A stretch of 64,000 nucleotides of DNA from Rhodobacteraceae bacterium QY30 (lineage in GTDB: Bacteria; Pseudomonadota; Alphaproteobacteria; Rhodobacterales; Rhodobacteraceae): assembly GCA_002356635.1 (NCBI GenBank), contig CP023454.1:558001-622000 (forward strand), written 5' to 3'. Below are positions 32,926 to 41,485 of this stretch, one piece after another. A model generated the notes under the pieces. That model did no database searches and was not told the origin of the DNA. It worked only from the letters and a program-made list of their open reading frames with translations. The stretch's first letter is position 1. Every line of letters starts with the position of its first letter. The position numbers and the translations under genes were made by a program.

Positions 32926-34965
32926 ATGCGCGCCCTATCCATGGCCGGACTCATGTGCCTGGTTTGCGGGACAGCCGCTGCGGAAACGGTGCCCGTCCGC
33001 GCTGGTGAGCATGACGGCTTCACCCGGATCGTCCTTCAGCTTCCGGCGGGCGTCACCTGGTCGCTGGGCCGCGGGCCGGACGGTTATCTCCTGGAAACCG
33101 AAGGAGCCGGGATTACCTATGATCTCGGTGCCGCCTTCGACTACATTTCCCGCCAGCGGATTGCCGGTATCAGGCCTGTGCCCGATTCTCCGGACTTGGC
33201 GATCGATCTTGCCTGCACCTGCCATGTGGTCGCGTCGCAAACCCCCGCGGGGCTGCTTGTGATCGACGTCAAGGACGGGTCCGGCAAGGAAATTCCGTCC
33301 GACAGCGCCGTCCCCGTTCGTCCCGAAACGGATCTGTCGACATTCTGGTTGGACCGGCTTCCGCAGGCCGGACCGGGCGAACCCGTTGCGACGCCCGACG
33401 CGACAGCAGCCGAACCGAAGGCCGATCCGGCCCGCATGCAGGCGGCGGCGCATATGCTGGAATGGCAGATCAGTCGGGCAATGGGCCAAGGCCTGGTCGA
33501 ACCGGCTGCCAATACGCCAGCCGTAGAACTGGAACCCGCCCCTGTCGGGCGCGCGGATGGGCCGGACATGCCCGCGCCCGCAGAGCTCGGTGTCGGGGCC
33601 GACACCGTGCTGGATCACCTCTCCCCCCGGCCCGCGCCGCCCGGGCAAGCGGCGACGGCGTGCCCGGAAGCGGAAGACCTTGCAATCGGCACCTGGGCCG
33701 ATGACCGCGACTTTGGCCAGCAGCTGGCCGAAGCGAATGCAGCCTTGGTGGGTGAATTCGACGCCCCGGACAAGGAACAGGTGCTGCGTGCGGCGCGACT
33801 GCATCTTCATTTCGGGCTGGGGGCAGAAGCCGCGCACCTGCTGGACAGTTTCGGGATCAGCCGGAGCGAAGACCATCTCGTCAGTGATCTGGCCGAGATC
33901 CTCGAAGGAACGGCCGAGCCAGATAACCGCCTGATTTCCCTGGATTGCGATGGGGTGCTTCTCTGGCGCGTCCTTGGCGCCCCCGCCGTTCTGAACTCGG
34001 GAAACGCATCTGCTGTCCTGGCCCGCTTTTCGGCCCTTCCGGTCCCGCTGCGCGATCAGCTTGGGCCGCGCCTGATCGACATTTTGCTGGCCCGCGACGA
34101 TCTGCAGGGGGCGCGCTCCATCCGCGATGCCATGGTGCGCGGCTCCATCCCCAGTCCCGACATCCCGCTGCTGGACCTGAAGATCGGTCTTGCCAATCCT
34201 GCGGCCCATCCCGACCCGGATGCCCTTGTCGCCCAGCTTTCGGGCCTCGGAGACAAGACGCCCCCGGCGGTCGTCCTCGCGATTGAGGCGTACCATCGCA
34301 AGCAACTGGCGGTGCCGCGGGAGCTGACCGAACTCGTCCAGTCGCTTGCCTACGAATTTCGCGATGGAAGGACGGGCGGCGATCTTCGCCAGGCGCTGAT
34401 GCTGGCCTTGGCATCCGAGGGCAGGTTCACCGAGGCTTTGGCTGAAAACGATGCGCTGTCCGGTTCCGACAAGGCCGCGATTCCGCCCGGTTTCCTTGGC
34501 GCTCTGGCCGCGAAGGCGGATGACGGACAGTTCCTCCAAGTGATCTTCGATCGCATGGACCAGGCACAGTCGCCCGAACATGTGAAGGACTGGGGCGCCA
34601 TCGGCACACGGCTGGTCGGCCTGGGCTTTCCCCGCGAAGCGGCCGGATTTCAGCGTCGCCCGGCGCAGACAGAGGCCGATCACCTCCTTTCGGCGCGCAT
34701 CGCCCTGGCAGAGGGCAGGGCAGAGGCCGCCTTGGACGCGTTGCGCGGCCTTGCCTCCTCAGAGGCGGTCGAGTTGCGGGAGCGGATCCAGTCCAATCCA
34801 GGCAGTCCGGTCCTGCCGCCGGACCCGGCCGTCCGTCCGCCGTTGCCGGACGCCGGGCCCGAGGTTCCGTCAGGTCTGCTCGCGCGGACCCGCGCCTTGC
34901 TGGATCGTACCGGCGCCGAGCGGAAGCAACTGGAAGCCATGATCGAGGGATCCGCATCCCCCTGA
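32926..34965 (+). CDS. Uncharacterised exported protein in motor operon
   Basis: 679 residues, one base after motA. A signal peptide (MRALSMAGLMCLVCGTAAAE) sends it to the periplasm. N-terminal domain to about residue 115: beta-rich, VPVRAGEHDGFTRIVLQLPAGVTWSLGRGPDGYLLETEGAG. Then a proline/alanine-rich linker (about 140-245), and a long alpha-helical region (about 250-600) of A/L/D-rich repeats that looks like tetratricopeptide/solenoid structure. The opening resembles the AMIN/secretin-type beta domain (HDGFTRIVL), which often binds peptidoglycan; this is inferred from pattern. I recognise no named family. Its place between motA and the flagellar lytic transglycosylase suggests a role in stator anchoring or cell-wall passage of the motor. 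Confidence 0.8.
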   Translation: MRALSMAGLMCLVCGTAAAETVPVRAGEHDGFTRIVLQLPAGVTWSLGRGPDGYLLETEGAGITYDLGAAFDYISRQRIAGIRPVPDSPDLAIDLACTCHVVASQTPAGLLVIDVKDGSGKEIPSDSAVPVRPETDLSTFWLDRLPQAGPGEPVATPDATAAEPKADPARMQAAAHMLEWQISRAMGQGLVEPAANTPAVELEPAPVGRADGPDMPAPAELGVGADTVLDHLSPRPAPPGQAATACPEAEDLAIGTWADDRDFGQQLAEANAALVGEFDAPDKEQVLRAARLHLHFGLGAEAAHLLDSFGISRSEDHLVSDLAEILEGTAEPDNRLISLDCDGVLLWRVLGAPAVLNSGNASAVLARFSALPVPLRDQLGPRLIDILLARDDLQGARSIRDAMVRGSIPSPDIPLLDLKIGLANPAAHPDPDALVAQLSGLGDKTPPAVVLAIEAYHRKQLAVPRELTELVQSLAYEFRDGRTGGDLRQALMLALASEGRFTEALAENDALSGSDKAAIPPGFLGALAAKADDGQFLQVIFDRMDQAQSPEHVKDWGAIGTRLVGLGFPREAAGFQRRPAQTEADHLLSARIALAEGRAEAALDALRGLASSEAVELRERIQSNPGSPVLPPDPAVRPPLPDAGPEVPSGLLARTRALLDRTGAERKQLEAMIEGSASP

Positions 34966-35062
34966 CGGGATCTGCATGACGGGATCTGCCGTCTGGTTAC
35001 CAAATCTCAACCCCGGCGTCCTAGCGTGAAGGGGCAGCAGAACGCGGCGAGGGAACTGAAGA

Positions 35063-35875
35063 ATGTGCAGGACGCAACAGGAAGGTCTGGGCGCGCTCGC
35101 CCGCCGAATCGCATTGGGCGCACTGGCGGGTGGGCTGTGTCCCCAGGCCGCCGTTGCCGCGATGGCCGGCCCTGCAGAAATCTGCGAACGCGTCGCCGTG
35201 CTTGCCTCGCGCCAGACAGGGGTGCCGCTGGATGTGCTTCGCGCGATCTCGCTGACCGAGACGGGACGCGTCCGGAAGAAGGCACTGCAGCCTTGGCCCT
35301 GGACCGTCAACATGGAGGGTAAGGGCCACTGGTTCGAAACATCCGATGACGCAAGAGCCTTCGTCTTCAAGGAGTTCAAGCGTGGAGCGCGCAGTTTCGA
35401 CGTGGGCTGTTTCCAGATCAATTACAAATGGCATGGCGACAACTTCGCCTCGATCGACCAGATGTTCGATCCGGTTGCCAACGCGACCTATGCCGCAGGT
35501 TTGCTTCGCGATCTCCACTCGGAAACCGGTTCCTGGAGCAAGGCTGCCGGCGCCTACCATTCGCGGACACCCGAATATGCCACGCGCTACCGGGACAGGT
35601 TCGATCGAATCCTGGCCAACCTCGACACGACGGATCCCGGAGGATTTCCGTCCGGCGAGTCGGTCGAAATCCCCGAGATCCCGGACATCGTTGCCGCCGC
35701 GGAAGCACCCGTGGCGGCCGCACCTCGGGTCAACTCCTTCCCCCTGTTGGTGGCGGGAAGCAGTTCCGGACTGGGGTCGCTCGTCCCGAATGTCGCCGGA
35801 ACGGGGGCCTCGCTCTTTCCGGCCAGCGCCGTTGCGGTGACCGATTCCCGCCCGTCCGAGGAGGTTCTGCCATGA
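35063..35875 (+). CDS. Flagellar lytic transglycosylase (SltF-type)
   Basis: 270 residues. Exported N-terminus (GALARRIALGALAGGLCPQAAVAA). SLT domain about 40-200: VAVLASRQTGVPLDVLRAISLTETGR with the catalytic glutamate in LTETGR, KALQPWPWTVNMEGKGHWFE, GARSFDVGCFQINYKWHG, YAAGLLRDLHSETGSWSKAAGAYHSR. Cleaves the glycan strands so that the rod can cross the wall; R. sphaeroides SltF does this from a flagellar cluster. A C-terminal Pro/Ala/Ser tail (from about 205) may contact rod proteins. Four-base overlap with flhA. Confidence 0.88.
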   Translation: MCRTQQEGLGALARRIALGALAGGLCPQAAVAAMAGPAEICERVAVLASRQTGVPLDVLRAISLTETGRVRKKALQPWPWTVNMEGKGHWFETSDDARAFVFKEFKRGARSFDVGCFQINYKWHGDNFASIDQMFDPVANATYAAGLLRDLHSETGSWSKAAGAYHSRTPEYATRYRDRFDRILANLDTTDPGGFPSGESVEIPEIPDIVAAAEAPVAAAPRVNSFPLLVAGSSSGLGSLVPNVAGTGASLFPASAVAVTDSRPSEEVLP

Positions 35876-37947
35876 CCCTCCGGTTCTCGGCCCTGTTCCA
35901 GCCCACGGTCCTTCTGGCGCTGGCGTTGATGGCGATCATCGTGATGATGATCCTCCCGGTGCCCTATTGGGTCCTGGACATCGGACTTGCGGTCTCGTTC
36001 GCGCTGGCCATCCTGATGTTCACGGTCACGCTTTTCATCGAGCGTCCGCTGGATTTCTCGGCCTTCCCCACCATCCTTCTGGCATCGTTGATGCTGCGGC
36101 TGTCGCTGAACATCTCGTCCACGAAACTGATCATCGGCCAGGGCCATACCGGAACCGCGGCCGCGGGTCATGTGATCGAGGGCTTCGCGATGTTCATCAT
36201 GTCGGGGTCGGTGCTGATCGGGCTTGTCGTGTTCGGCGTTCTGATGATCGTGAACTTCATCGTGATCACGAAGGGCGCCGGCCGGATGGCCGAGGTGGGT
36301 GCGCGATTCGCCCTGGATGCGATGCCCGGCAAGCAACTCGCCATCGACAGCGACATGAGCGCCGGTGCGATCGACCACGCCGAGGCGCGGGCGCGGCGGG
36401 AACGCGAGCAGGCCGAGACGACCTTCTTCGGCTCGCTGGACGGGGTGTCGAAGTTCGTGAAGGGCGATGCCATTGCCGGCCTGATGATCACGGGTCTGAA
36501 CCTGTTCGTGGGGCTGGCGATCGGTGTCTTCGTGCACCAGATGCCGGTGGGATCGGCGCTGGAAACCTATGCGATCCTGACGGTGGGCGACGGGCTGGTC
36601 AGCCAGATCCCGGCTGTGATCATCTCCATCGCCTCGGCGCTGCTGCTGGCGCGGGGGGGCACGAAAGGCTCGACCGACCGGGATCTGGTCCGGCAGTTGT
36701 CGCGTTATCCGGCAGCGCTCATGACGGTGGCGGGGCTGCTGGCACTGTTTGCCCTGGTGCCGGGACTGCCGTTCTGGCCCTTCATGGTGGGCGCCGCGAT
36801 CCTTGCGGGTGCTGCCGAACTCGCGCGGCGTCAGAATGCGGTGGCCGCCGAGTCCGAGGCGAAAACGGCGGCAACCCCCGCTCCGGTGAAGGCAAAGTCC
36901 ATGGGGGATATTCTGGATCTGGACGACATCCACGTCGAATTCGCACCCGACCTGGTCGGCATGGTCCTGGACCCCGCGACGGGGCTTGACCTTCGGATTG
37001 TCAACATGCGGACCCACGTTGCCACGTCCTACGGGTTGATCCTGTCGGATATTCGGCTGACGGATGATGCCGCGTTGCCGCCGGGGCACTATCGAATCCG
37101 GGTGCACGGAGTCGAACAGGCCCGGGACCGGCTGTATCCCGACAAGGTGCTGGCCCTTGTGCCGGCGGGCCAGCATCCCGAGTTTGCCGGCATCGAGGTT
37201 CGGGAGCCGGTTTACGGCGCCGCCGGCCGCTGGATCGCCGCAACCGATCAGGAGGGGCTTGCCCTTGAAGGCATCACCGTCGTCGGCCCGACCGAAGTGC
37301 TGGCGACCCATTTGCTTGAAGTGATCCGCCGCAATCTGGCCCGACTCTTGACGTTGAAATCGCTCCGCCGCCTGATCGACGAGGCGACCAATCTCAGCGA
37401 TGGCGCCCGCGCGGCGGCGGCCCGCAAGCTGTTTGACGAACTGATCCCCGACAAGGTTCCGGTGGACCTGCTGCTGCCCGTCCTGCGGCTGCTGCTGGAA
37501 GAGCGGGTGTCGATCCGGAACCTGCCGCTGATCCTTGACGCCGTGACTGAAACGCGCGGGGCTGGCGGAGCGGAGGCGATCTGTGAACACGTCCGGCGCC
37601 GGCTGGGGTTCCAGATGGTGGCGGAACTGAAACGCGAGGACGGAACCTTGCCCCTGCTGCAACTGGCGCCCGAGTGGGAGGAGACCTTCACCACCTACCA
37701 GTTCGATGCGGCGTCCCCCGATATTGCGCTGCCGCCCGATGTCTTCAACCGGCTGACCGCCGCAGTCGCCGACAAGGTCGCGCAGAATGGCGAGCGGGGT
37801 GTCTTTCCGGCGGTCATCACCTCGTCCCGGCGGCGCAGGTTCCTCAGAACGGTTCTGGCCGCGCGGGGCATCGCGGCGCCGGTGCTGTCCTATGACGAGA
37901 TCGGCACGGACGTGCGCCCGGCGATTGTCGGACTGGTGGCGGCATGA
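35872..37947 (+). CDS. flhA: Flagellar export protein FlhA
   Basis: 691 residues from the ATG at 35872 with GAGGAGG 7 bases upstream. Eight spans in the first 320 residues; FHIPEP signature LRLSLNISSTKLIIGQGHTGTAAAGHVIEGF and NFIVITKGAGRMAEVGARFALDAMPGKQLAIDSDMSAG (about 110-160). A cytoplasmic domain from about 345, IAATDQEGLALEGITVVGPTEVLATHLLEVIRRNLARLL and LLEERVSIRNLPLILDA, forms the nonameric export ring. Core of the flagellar type III exporter. ATGA overlap with fliR. Confidence 0.97.
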   Translation: MTLRFSALFQPTVLLALALMAIIVMMILPVPYWVLDIGLAVSFALAILMFTVTLFIERPLDFSAFPTILLASLMLRLSLNISSTKLIIGQGHTGTAAAGHVIEGFAMFIMSGSVLIGLVVFGVLMIVNFIVITKGAGRMAEVGARFALDAMPGKQLAIDSDMSAGAIDHAEARARREREQAETTFFGSLDGVSKFVKGDAIAGLMITGLNLFVGLAIGVFVHQMPVGSALETYAILTVGDGLVSQIPAVIISIASALLLARGGTKGSTDRDLVRQLSRYPAALMTVAGLLALFALVPGLPFWPFMVGAAILAGAAELARRQNAVAAESEAKTAATPAPVKAKSMGDILDLDDIHVEFAPDLVGMVLDPATGLDLRIVNMRTHVATSYGLILSDIRLTDDAALPPGHYRIRVHGVEQARDRLYPDKVLALVPAGQHPEFAGIEVREPVYGAAGRWIAATDQEGLALEGITVVGPTEVLATHLLEVIRRNLARLLTLKSLRRLIDEATNLSDGARAAAARKLFDELIPDKVPVDLLLPVLRLLLEERVSIRNLPLILDAVTETRGAGGAEAICEHVRRRLGFQMVAELKREDGTLPLLQLAPEWEETFTTYQFDAASPDIALPPDVFNRLTAAVADKVAQNGERGVFPAVITSSRRRRFLRTVLAARGIAAPVLSYDEIGTDVRPAIVGLVAA

Positions 37948-38720
37948 ACCAGCTGGCGCCGCTTCTGGATCTGATCTGGTCCGAAGCGCTGATCCCGGCG
38001 GCGGTGGTCTTTCTTCGCGCCGGTGCCGCGATGGCATTCCTGCCCGCGCTGGGAGAGGTGGTCGTTCCCGCCCGGGTCCGTCTGGCGCTTGCCATCGCCC
38101 TGACGCTGGCGGTGGTTCCCGGCGTCCAGGCGGACTTGCCGCCCCTCGCCGACCTTCCGGGGTTGTTGCGTTACCTCGGGACCGAGGTTCCGGCCGGACT
38201 TGCGCTCGGGCTGTCGCTCCGGCTGTTCGTCCTGGCGCTGCAGATGGCGGGGACAATGGCCGCGCAGGCCACCTCTCTGTCCCAGATGTTCGGCGGGCAG
38301 GGGGCCGAACCGATGCCGGCCATCTCTCACCTGCTTGTCGCGGCCGGACTTGCGCTCGCCATGATGATGGGACTGCCCGCGCGGATGGTCGCCCTGCTGA
38401 TTCAGTCCTATGAGCTGTGGCCCGCGGGTCAGTACCCCGACGTGGAAACCCTGCGCGACTGGGGTGTCGGCATTACGGCCCGGTCGTTTTCGCTGGCCTT
38501 CTCGCTTGCGGCGCCGTTCCTGATTGCAGGGCTGATCTACAACGTCGCGCTGGGCATCCTGAACCGGGCGATGCCGCAACTGATGATCACCATGATCGGT
38601 GCGCCGGCGATGGTCCTGGGCGCGATGCTTATGATGGTGGTGTCGCTTCCGGTCGGCCTGGCGCTTTGGGTCCGCCTGCTTCTGGGCGCCAGCGGAGATG
38701 CCTTCGGAGCCCTGCCATGA
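37944..38720 (+). CDS. fliR: Flagellar export apparatus protein FliR
   Basis: 258 residues, about six spans. Motifs: VFLRAGAAMAFLPALGEVVVPARVRLALAIALTLAV, EVPAGLALGLSLRLFVLALQMAGTMAAQATSLSQMFG and PAISHLLVAAGLALAMMMGLPARMVALLIQSYELWP; FSLAFSLAAPFLIAGLIYNVALGILNRAMPQLMI is diagnostic. Part of the FliPQR gate. Overlaps flhA and flhB by four bases each. Confidence 0.95.
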   Translation: MNQLAPLLDLIWSEALIPAAVVFLRAGAAMAFLPALGEVVVPARVRLALAIALTLAVVPGVQADLPPLADLPGLLRYLGTEVPAGLALGLSLRLFVLALQMAGTMAAQATSLSQMFGGQGAEPMPAISHLLVAAGLALAMMMGLPARMVALLIQSYELWPAGQYPDVETLRDWGVGITARSFSLAFSLAAPFLIAGLIYNVALGILNRAMPQLMITMIGAPAMVLGAMLMMVVSLPVGLALWVRLLLGASGDAFGALP

Positions 38721-39799
38721 GCGAGAGCGACGCCGAAAAGGAACACGCGCCATCCGAAAAACGGTTGGGCGATGCGCGTCGGCGGGGCGAGTTCGCACGA
38801 TCGGCCGATGCGAACACCGCAGCGGTCTACGGTTCGATCTTCCTCATCCTTTCGGCCTTTGGCGCGGCGGGTGTACTGCGGTTCGGAACCGCCGCGCAGT
38901 CGGTGTTGTCGCTTCCCAAGGGTCTGACGGGCGCTCTTTCCGACCGTGCGGGCTCTGTCCCGCTGGGTCAGGCGGTTTGGGCGCTTCTCCTGCCGGCGGT
39001 GCCGCTGCTGGCGCTGCCGGGTCTGGCGGTGTTGGCCTTCCTGCTGGCCCAGCGCGGAATCGTCTTTGCCCCCGACAAGCTGATGCCGAGACTGTCGCGC
39101 ATCAGTCCCTTGGCCGCGGCGGGACAAAGGTTCGGGCGCACCGGACTTTTCGAATTCGCCAAAAGCCTGGTGAAGCTGACTCTTGTGGGGGTGCTGCTGG
39201 TCGTTTTCCTGCAGGGCCGCCTGGCGGAGTTGGTCGCCGCGCAGGCGCTGACGCCCGCCGCCGCCAGTGTCACGATGATGCAGATGCTGGTCGGCTTCCT
39301 GGCGGTGGTCGCCGGGATCTGGGTGGTTCTGGGGGGGGTCGACTACTTGTGGCAGCATTTCGAGCACATCCGCCGCAACCGCATGTCCCGGCAGGACATG
39401 ATCGACGAACACAAGGAATCGGATGGTGATCCGCAGGCCAAGGCTCAGCGACAGCAGCGCGCGCGTGAAATCGCCACCAACCAGATGCTGCAGGACGTTC
39501 CAAAGGCCGATGTGGTGATCGTGAACCCCACGCATTATGCGGTTGCATTGCGCTGGTCGCGCGGCAGCGGGCGGGCGCCGGTCTGTGTGGCCAAGGGCGT
39601 CGATGAAATCGCGGCCCGCATCCGAGAAGCCGCTGCCCTGGGCGGCGTGCCGATCCGGTCCGATCCGCCAACGGCACGGGCCATCCACGCCAAGGTCGAG
39701 ATCGGGCAGGAGGTCCGGCCCGAGCATTATGCCGCCGTCGCCGCCGCGATCCGGTTTGCCGAAACGATGCGCAAGCGCGCCAAGGGGCGCGGCGGATGA
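38717..39799 (+). CDS. flhB: Flagellar export switch protein FlhB
   Basis: 360 residues. Opening EKEHAPSEKRLGDARRRGEFARSADANTA is typical (E-x-x-T/S-E-x-R/K-x-x-x-A). Four spans, then the cytoplasmic domain: RNRMSRQDMIDEHKESDGDPQAKAQRQQRAREIATNQMLQDVPKADVVIVNPTHYAVALRW. The NPTH site at about 270-273 is where FlhB cuts itself during the hook-to-filament switch. Coupled to fliR and to the next gene by ATGA overlaps. Confidence 0.96.
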   Translation: MSESDAEKEHAPSEKRLGDARRRGEFARSADANTAAVYGSIFLILSAFGAAGVLRFGTAAQSVLSLPKGLTGALSDRAGSVPLGQAVWALLLPAVPLLALPGLAVLAFLLAQRGIVFAPDKLMPRLSRISPLAAAGQRFGRTGLFEFAKSLVKLTLVGVLLVVFLQGRLAELVAAQALTPAAASVTMMQMLVGFLAVVAGIWVVLGGVDYLWQHFEHIRRNRMSRQDMIDEHKESDGDPQAKAQRQQRAREIATNQMLQDVPKADVVIVNPTHYAVALRWSRGSGRAPVCVAKGVDEIAARIREAAALGGVPIRSDPPTARAIHAKVEIGQEVRPEHYAAVAAAIRFAETMRKRAKGRGG

Positions 39800-40194
39800 G
39801 GCTGGAAGGCGTTGAATCCGGGCAACTGCGGGCCCTGAGGGATCTGGCGCAGCTGCGCAAGGATCGGGATCTGGCAGCGCTTGCCGCGGCGCGTGCGACT
39901 GTCAGCGACCTTGAGGCGCAACTGGCGGATCTGGACGCGGCTGTGCGCGCAGCGCAGAGAGGCGTGGCGGTGCAGCCCGACCCCTGTTCTCTGGCGGCGC
40001 TCGACGCCTACATCCGGCTGTCGCGCAGGCGACGGGAAGCCATCAACACCGACCTTGCGCGCGCCCGGGCGCGGGTGGCCGAGGTGCAGCAGCAGGCCGT
40101 TCGGGCCACGGGCCAGATCGAGGTGCTGGAAAAGATGCAGGCGCTTCAGGATGAAGAAGCGCGGATCGCGCAGGCCCGCCTGACCCAGGGATAG
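39796..40194 (+). CDS. FliJ-like coiled-coil protein at the end of the flhB operon
   Basis: 132 residues, ATGA overlap with flhB. Predicted to be almost wholly alpha-helical: two long heptad segments (about 10-55 and 72-130) rich in A, R, L, E and Q, separated by a short Pro-rich turn (VAVQPDPCSL). This is the shape of FliJ, the stalk that links the export ATPase to FlhA. Coiled coils are poor family markers, so FliJ is the best guess from size, shape and position only. fliI, its usual neighbour, is absent. Confidence 0.6.
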   Translation: MRLEGVESGQLRALRDLAQLRKDRDLAALAAARATVSDLEAQLADLDAAVRAAQRGVAVQPDPCSLAALDAYIRLSRRRREAINTDLARARARVAEVQQQAVRATGQIEVLEKMQALQDEEARIAQARLTQG

Positions 40195-40441
40195 GCCGCG
40201 TGCGACCGGGACCCATGGGGGCAACGGTGCCGCCACACTGAACGGCAGGATTTCCCGGGCCGGGCCGGCTCGGGCTCGCGTGCAGCCTGCATCCAGGCAA
40301 ACCGATGGGCACCGTACCGATGGACCAAGCGGCCGCGGGTGGCTCGAAGTCCACCCCATGGGTCCAGTCAACCCCCTCAACATCAGCGCCTCCCCCGGAC
40401 TTCGCGCGGGTACACCTTGCCTGTCTCTGCGGCCCGCGCTA

Positions 40442-40458
40442 TTTGGAATCATTCTAAA
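40442..40458 (+). promoter_or_regulatory. Irr box (iron control element) upstream of mbfA
   Basis: TTTGGAATCATTCTAAA, a near-palindrome TTT(A/G)GAA-N3-TTCTAAA that matches the recalled Irr/ICE consensus at every fixed position. It ends 13 bases before the mbfA ATG and just before the GGAGA ribosome site, so Irr binding would block transcription. Irr is the haem-dependent iron regulator of alphaproteobacteria and is known to repress mbfA under iron limitation. Confidence 0.75.
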
Positions 40459-40471
40459 TCTGGAGAGTCCC

Positions 40472-41449
40472 ATGCTTCCCGGCCTGGCCCCCCGCCGTCG
40501 CTTCTCGGATCTGAGCGAACAGGAAATCCTTGCACTTGCCATTTCCTCCGAGGAGGACGACGCGCGGATCTACCGGCTTTATGCCCAGCAGTTGCGCGCG
40601 GAATATCCCGCTTCGGCCGCAGTGTTCGACGCCATGGCCGCCGAGGAGGACGGCCATCGCCAGGCGCTGATCGACCGCCATGCCGCGCGGTTCGGCGACG
40701 TCATCCCGCTGATCCGCCGCGAACACGTGGCGGGTTTCTACGCCCGCAAGCCGGTCTGGCTGGTCCGGAACCTGGGGCTGGACAAGATCCGGGCGCAGGC
40801 TTCGGCGATGGAGCATGAGGCCGAAGCATTCTATCGCATGGCAGCCGGCCGCGCGACCGATGCCGAGACGCGGAAGCTTCTGGGGGATCTGGCGGCCGCC
40901 GAGGCGGGTCACGAAAGCCTGGCGGATGCGCTGGAGGCGCGGCATCTGGACGGCGACGCCCGAAGCGACGAGGACCGGGCCGCCCACCGCCAGTTCGTGC
41001 TGACCTGGGTGCAGCCGGGGCTGGCGGGGTTGATGGACGGGTCCGTGTCAACCCTGGCGCCGATCTTTGCCACCGCCTTCGCGACGCAGGACACGGGGAC
41101 GACCTTCCTGGTGGGACTTGCGGCCTCGGTCGGGGCCGGCATCTCGATGGGGTTCACCGAGGCGGCACATGACGACGGGGTGCTTTCGGGGCGCGGCTCG
41201 CCGGTCAAGCGCGGCATTGCCTCGGGCGCCATGACGGCGCTGGGCGGGCTGGGCCACGCGCTGCCCTATCTGATTCCGGATTTCTGGACCGCCACCGCGG
41301 TTGCGGTCTTTGTCGTCTTTGTCGAGCTGTGGGCCATCGCCTGGATCCAGAACCGGTTCATGGAGACGCCCTTCCTGCGCGCCGTCTTCCAGGTGGTGCT
41401 GGGCGGGGCGCTGGTCTTTGCCTCGGGGGTGCTGATCGGGGCGGGCTAG
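40472..41449 (+). CDS. mbfA: Membrane-bound ferritin-like iron exporter MbfA
   Basis: 325 residues from the ATG at 40472 (GGAGA 6 bases upstream). N-terminal ferritin/rubrerythrin-like half (about 10-155) with the paired iron-binding helices: ISSEEDDARIYRLYAQQL, MAAEEDGHRQALIDRH, ASAMEHEAEAFYRMAAG and AAAEAGHESLADALEARH. The C-terminal half (about 175-325) is a VIT1/CCC1-type membrane domain: LAGLMDGSVSTLAPIFATAFATQDTGTTFLVGLAASVGAGISMGFTEAAHDD. In Bradyrhizobium and Agrobacterium MbfA exports iron and protects against iron and peroxide stress. An Irr box lies upstream. Confidence 0.92.
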   Translation: MLPGLAPRRRFSDLSEQEILALAISSEEDDARIYRLYAQQLRAEYPASAAVFDAMAAEEDGHRQALIDRHAARFGDVIPLIRREHVAGFYARKPVWLVRNLGLDKIRAQASAMEHEAEAFYRMAAGRATDAETRKLLGDLAAAEAGHESLADALEARHLDGDARSDEDRAAHRQFVLTWVQPGLAGLMDGSVSTLAPIFATAFATQDTGTTFLVGLAASVGAGISMGFTEAAHDDGVLSGRGSPVKRGIASGAMTALGGLGHALPYLIPDFWTATAVAVFVVFVELWAIAWIQNRFMETPFLRAVFQVVLGGALVFASGVLIGAG

Positions 41450-41485
41450 GCTGGCCAGAAGCCCCCCCGCATGTTAGGCGGGGCC

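Noticed and set aside
34997-35011. TTAC-N7-CAAC upstream of the flagellar transglycosylase as a CtrA box
   Set aside because: Two mismatches to the half sites; too weak next to the three better boxes.
35587-38256. 889-codon open frame antisense to flhA
   Set aside because: Arises from the codon bias of flhA; no motif, and Arg/His/Gln-rich composition is typical of an antisense reading.
40195-40441. In-frame extension of mbfA upstream to 40280
   Set aside because: The sequence is not family-like, has no ribosome site and would place the Irr box inside the coding region; the ATG at 40472 has GGAGA.
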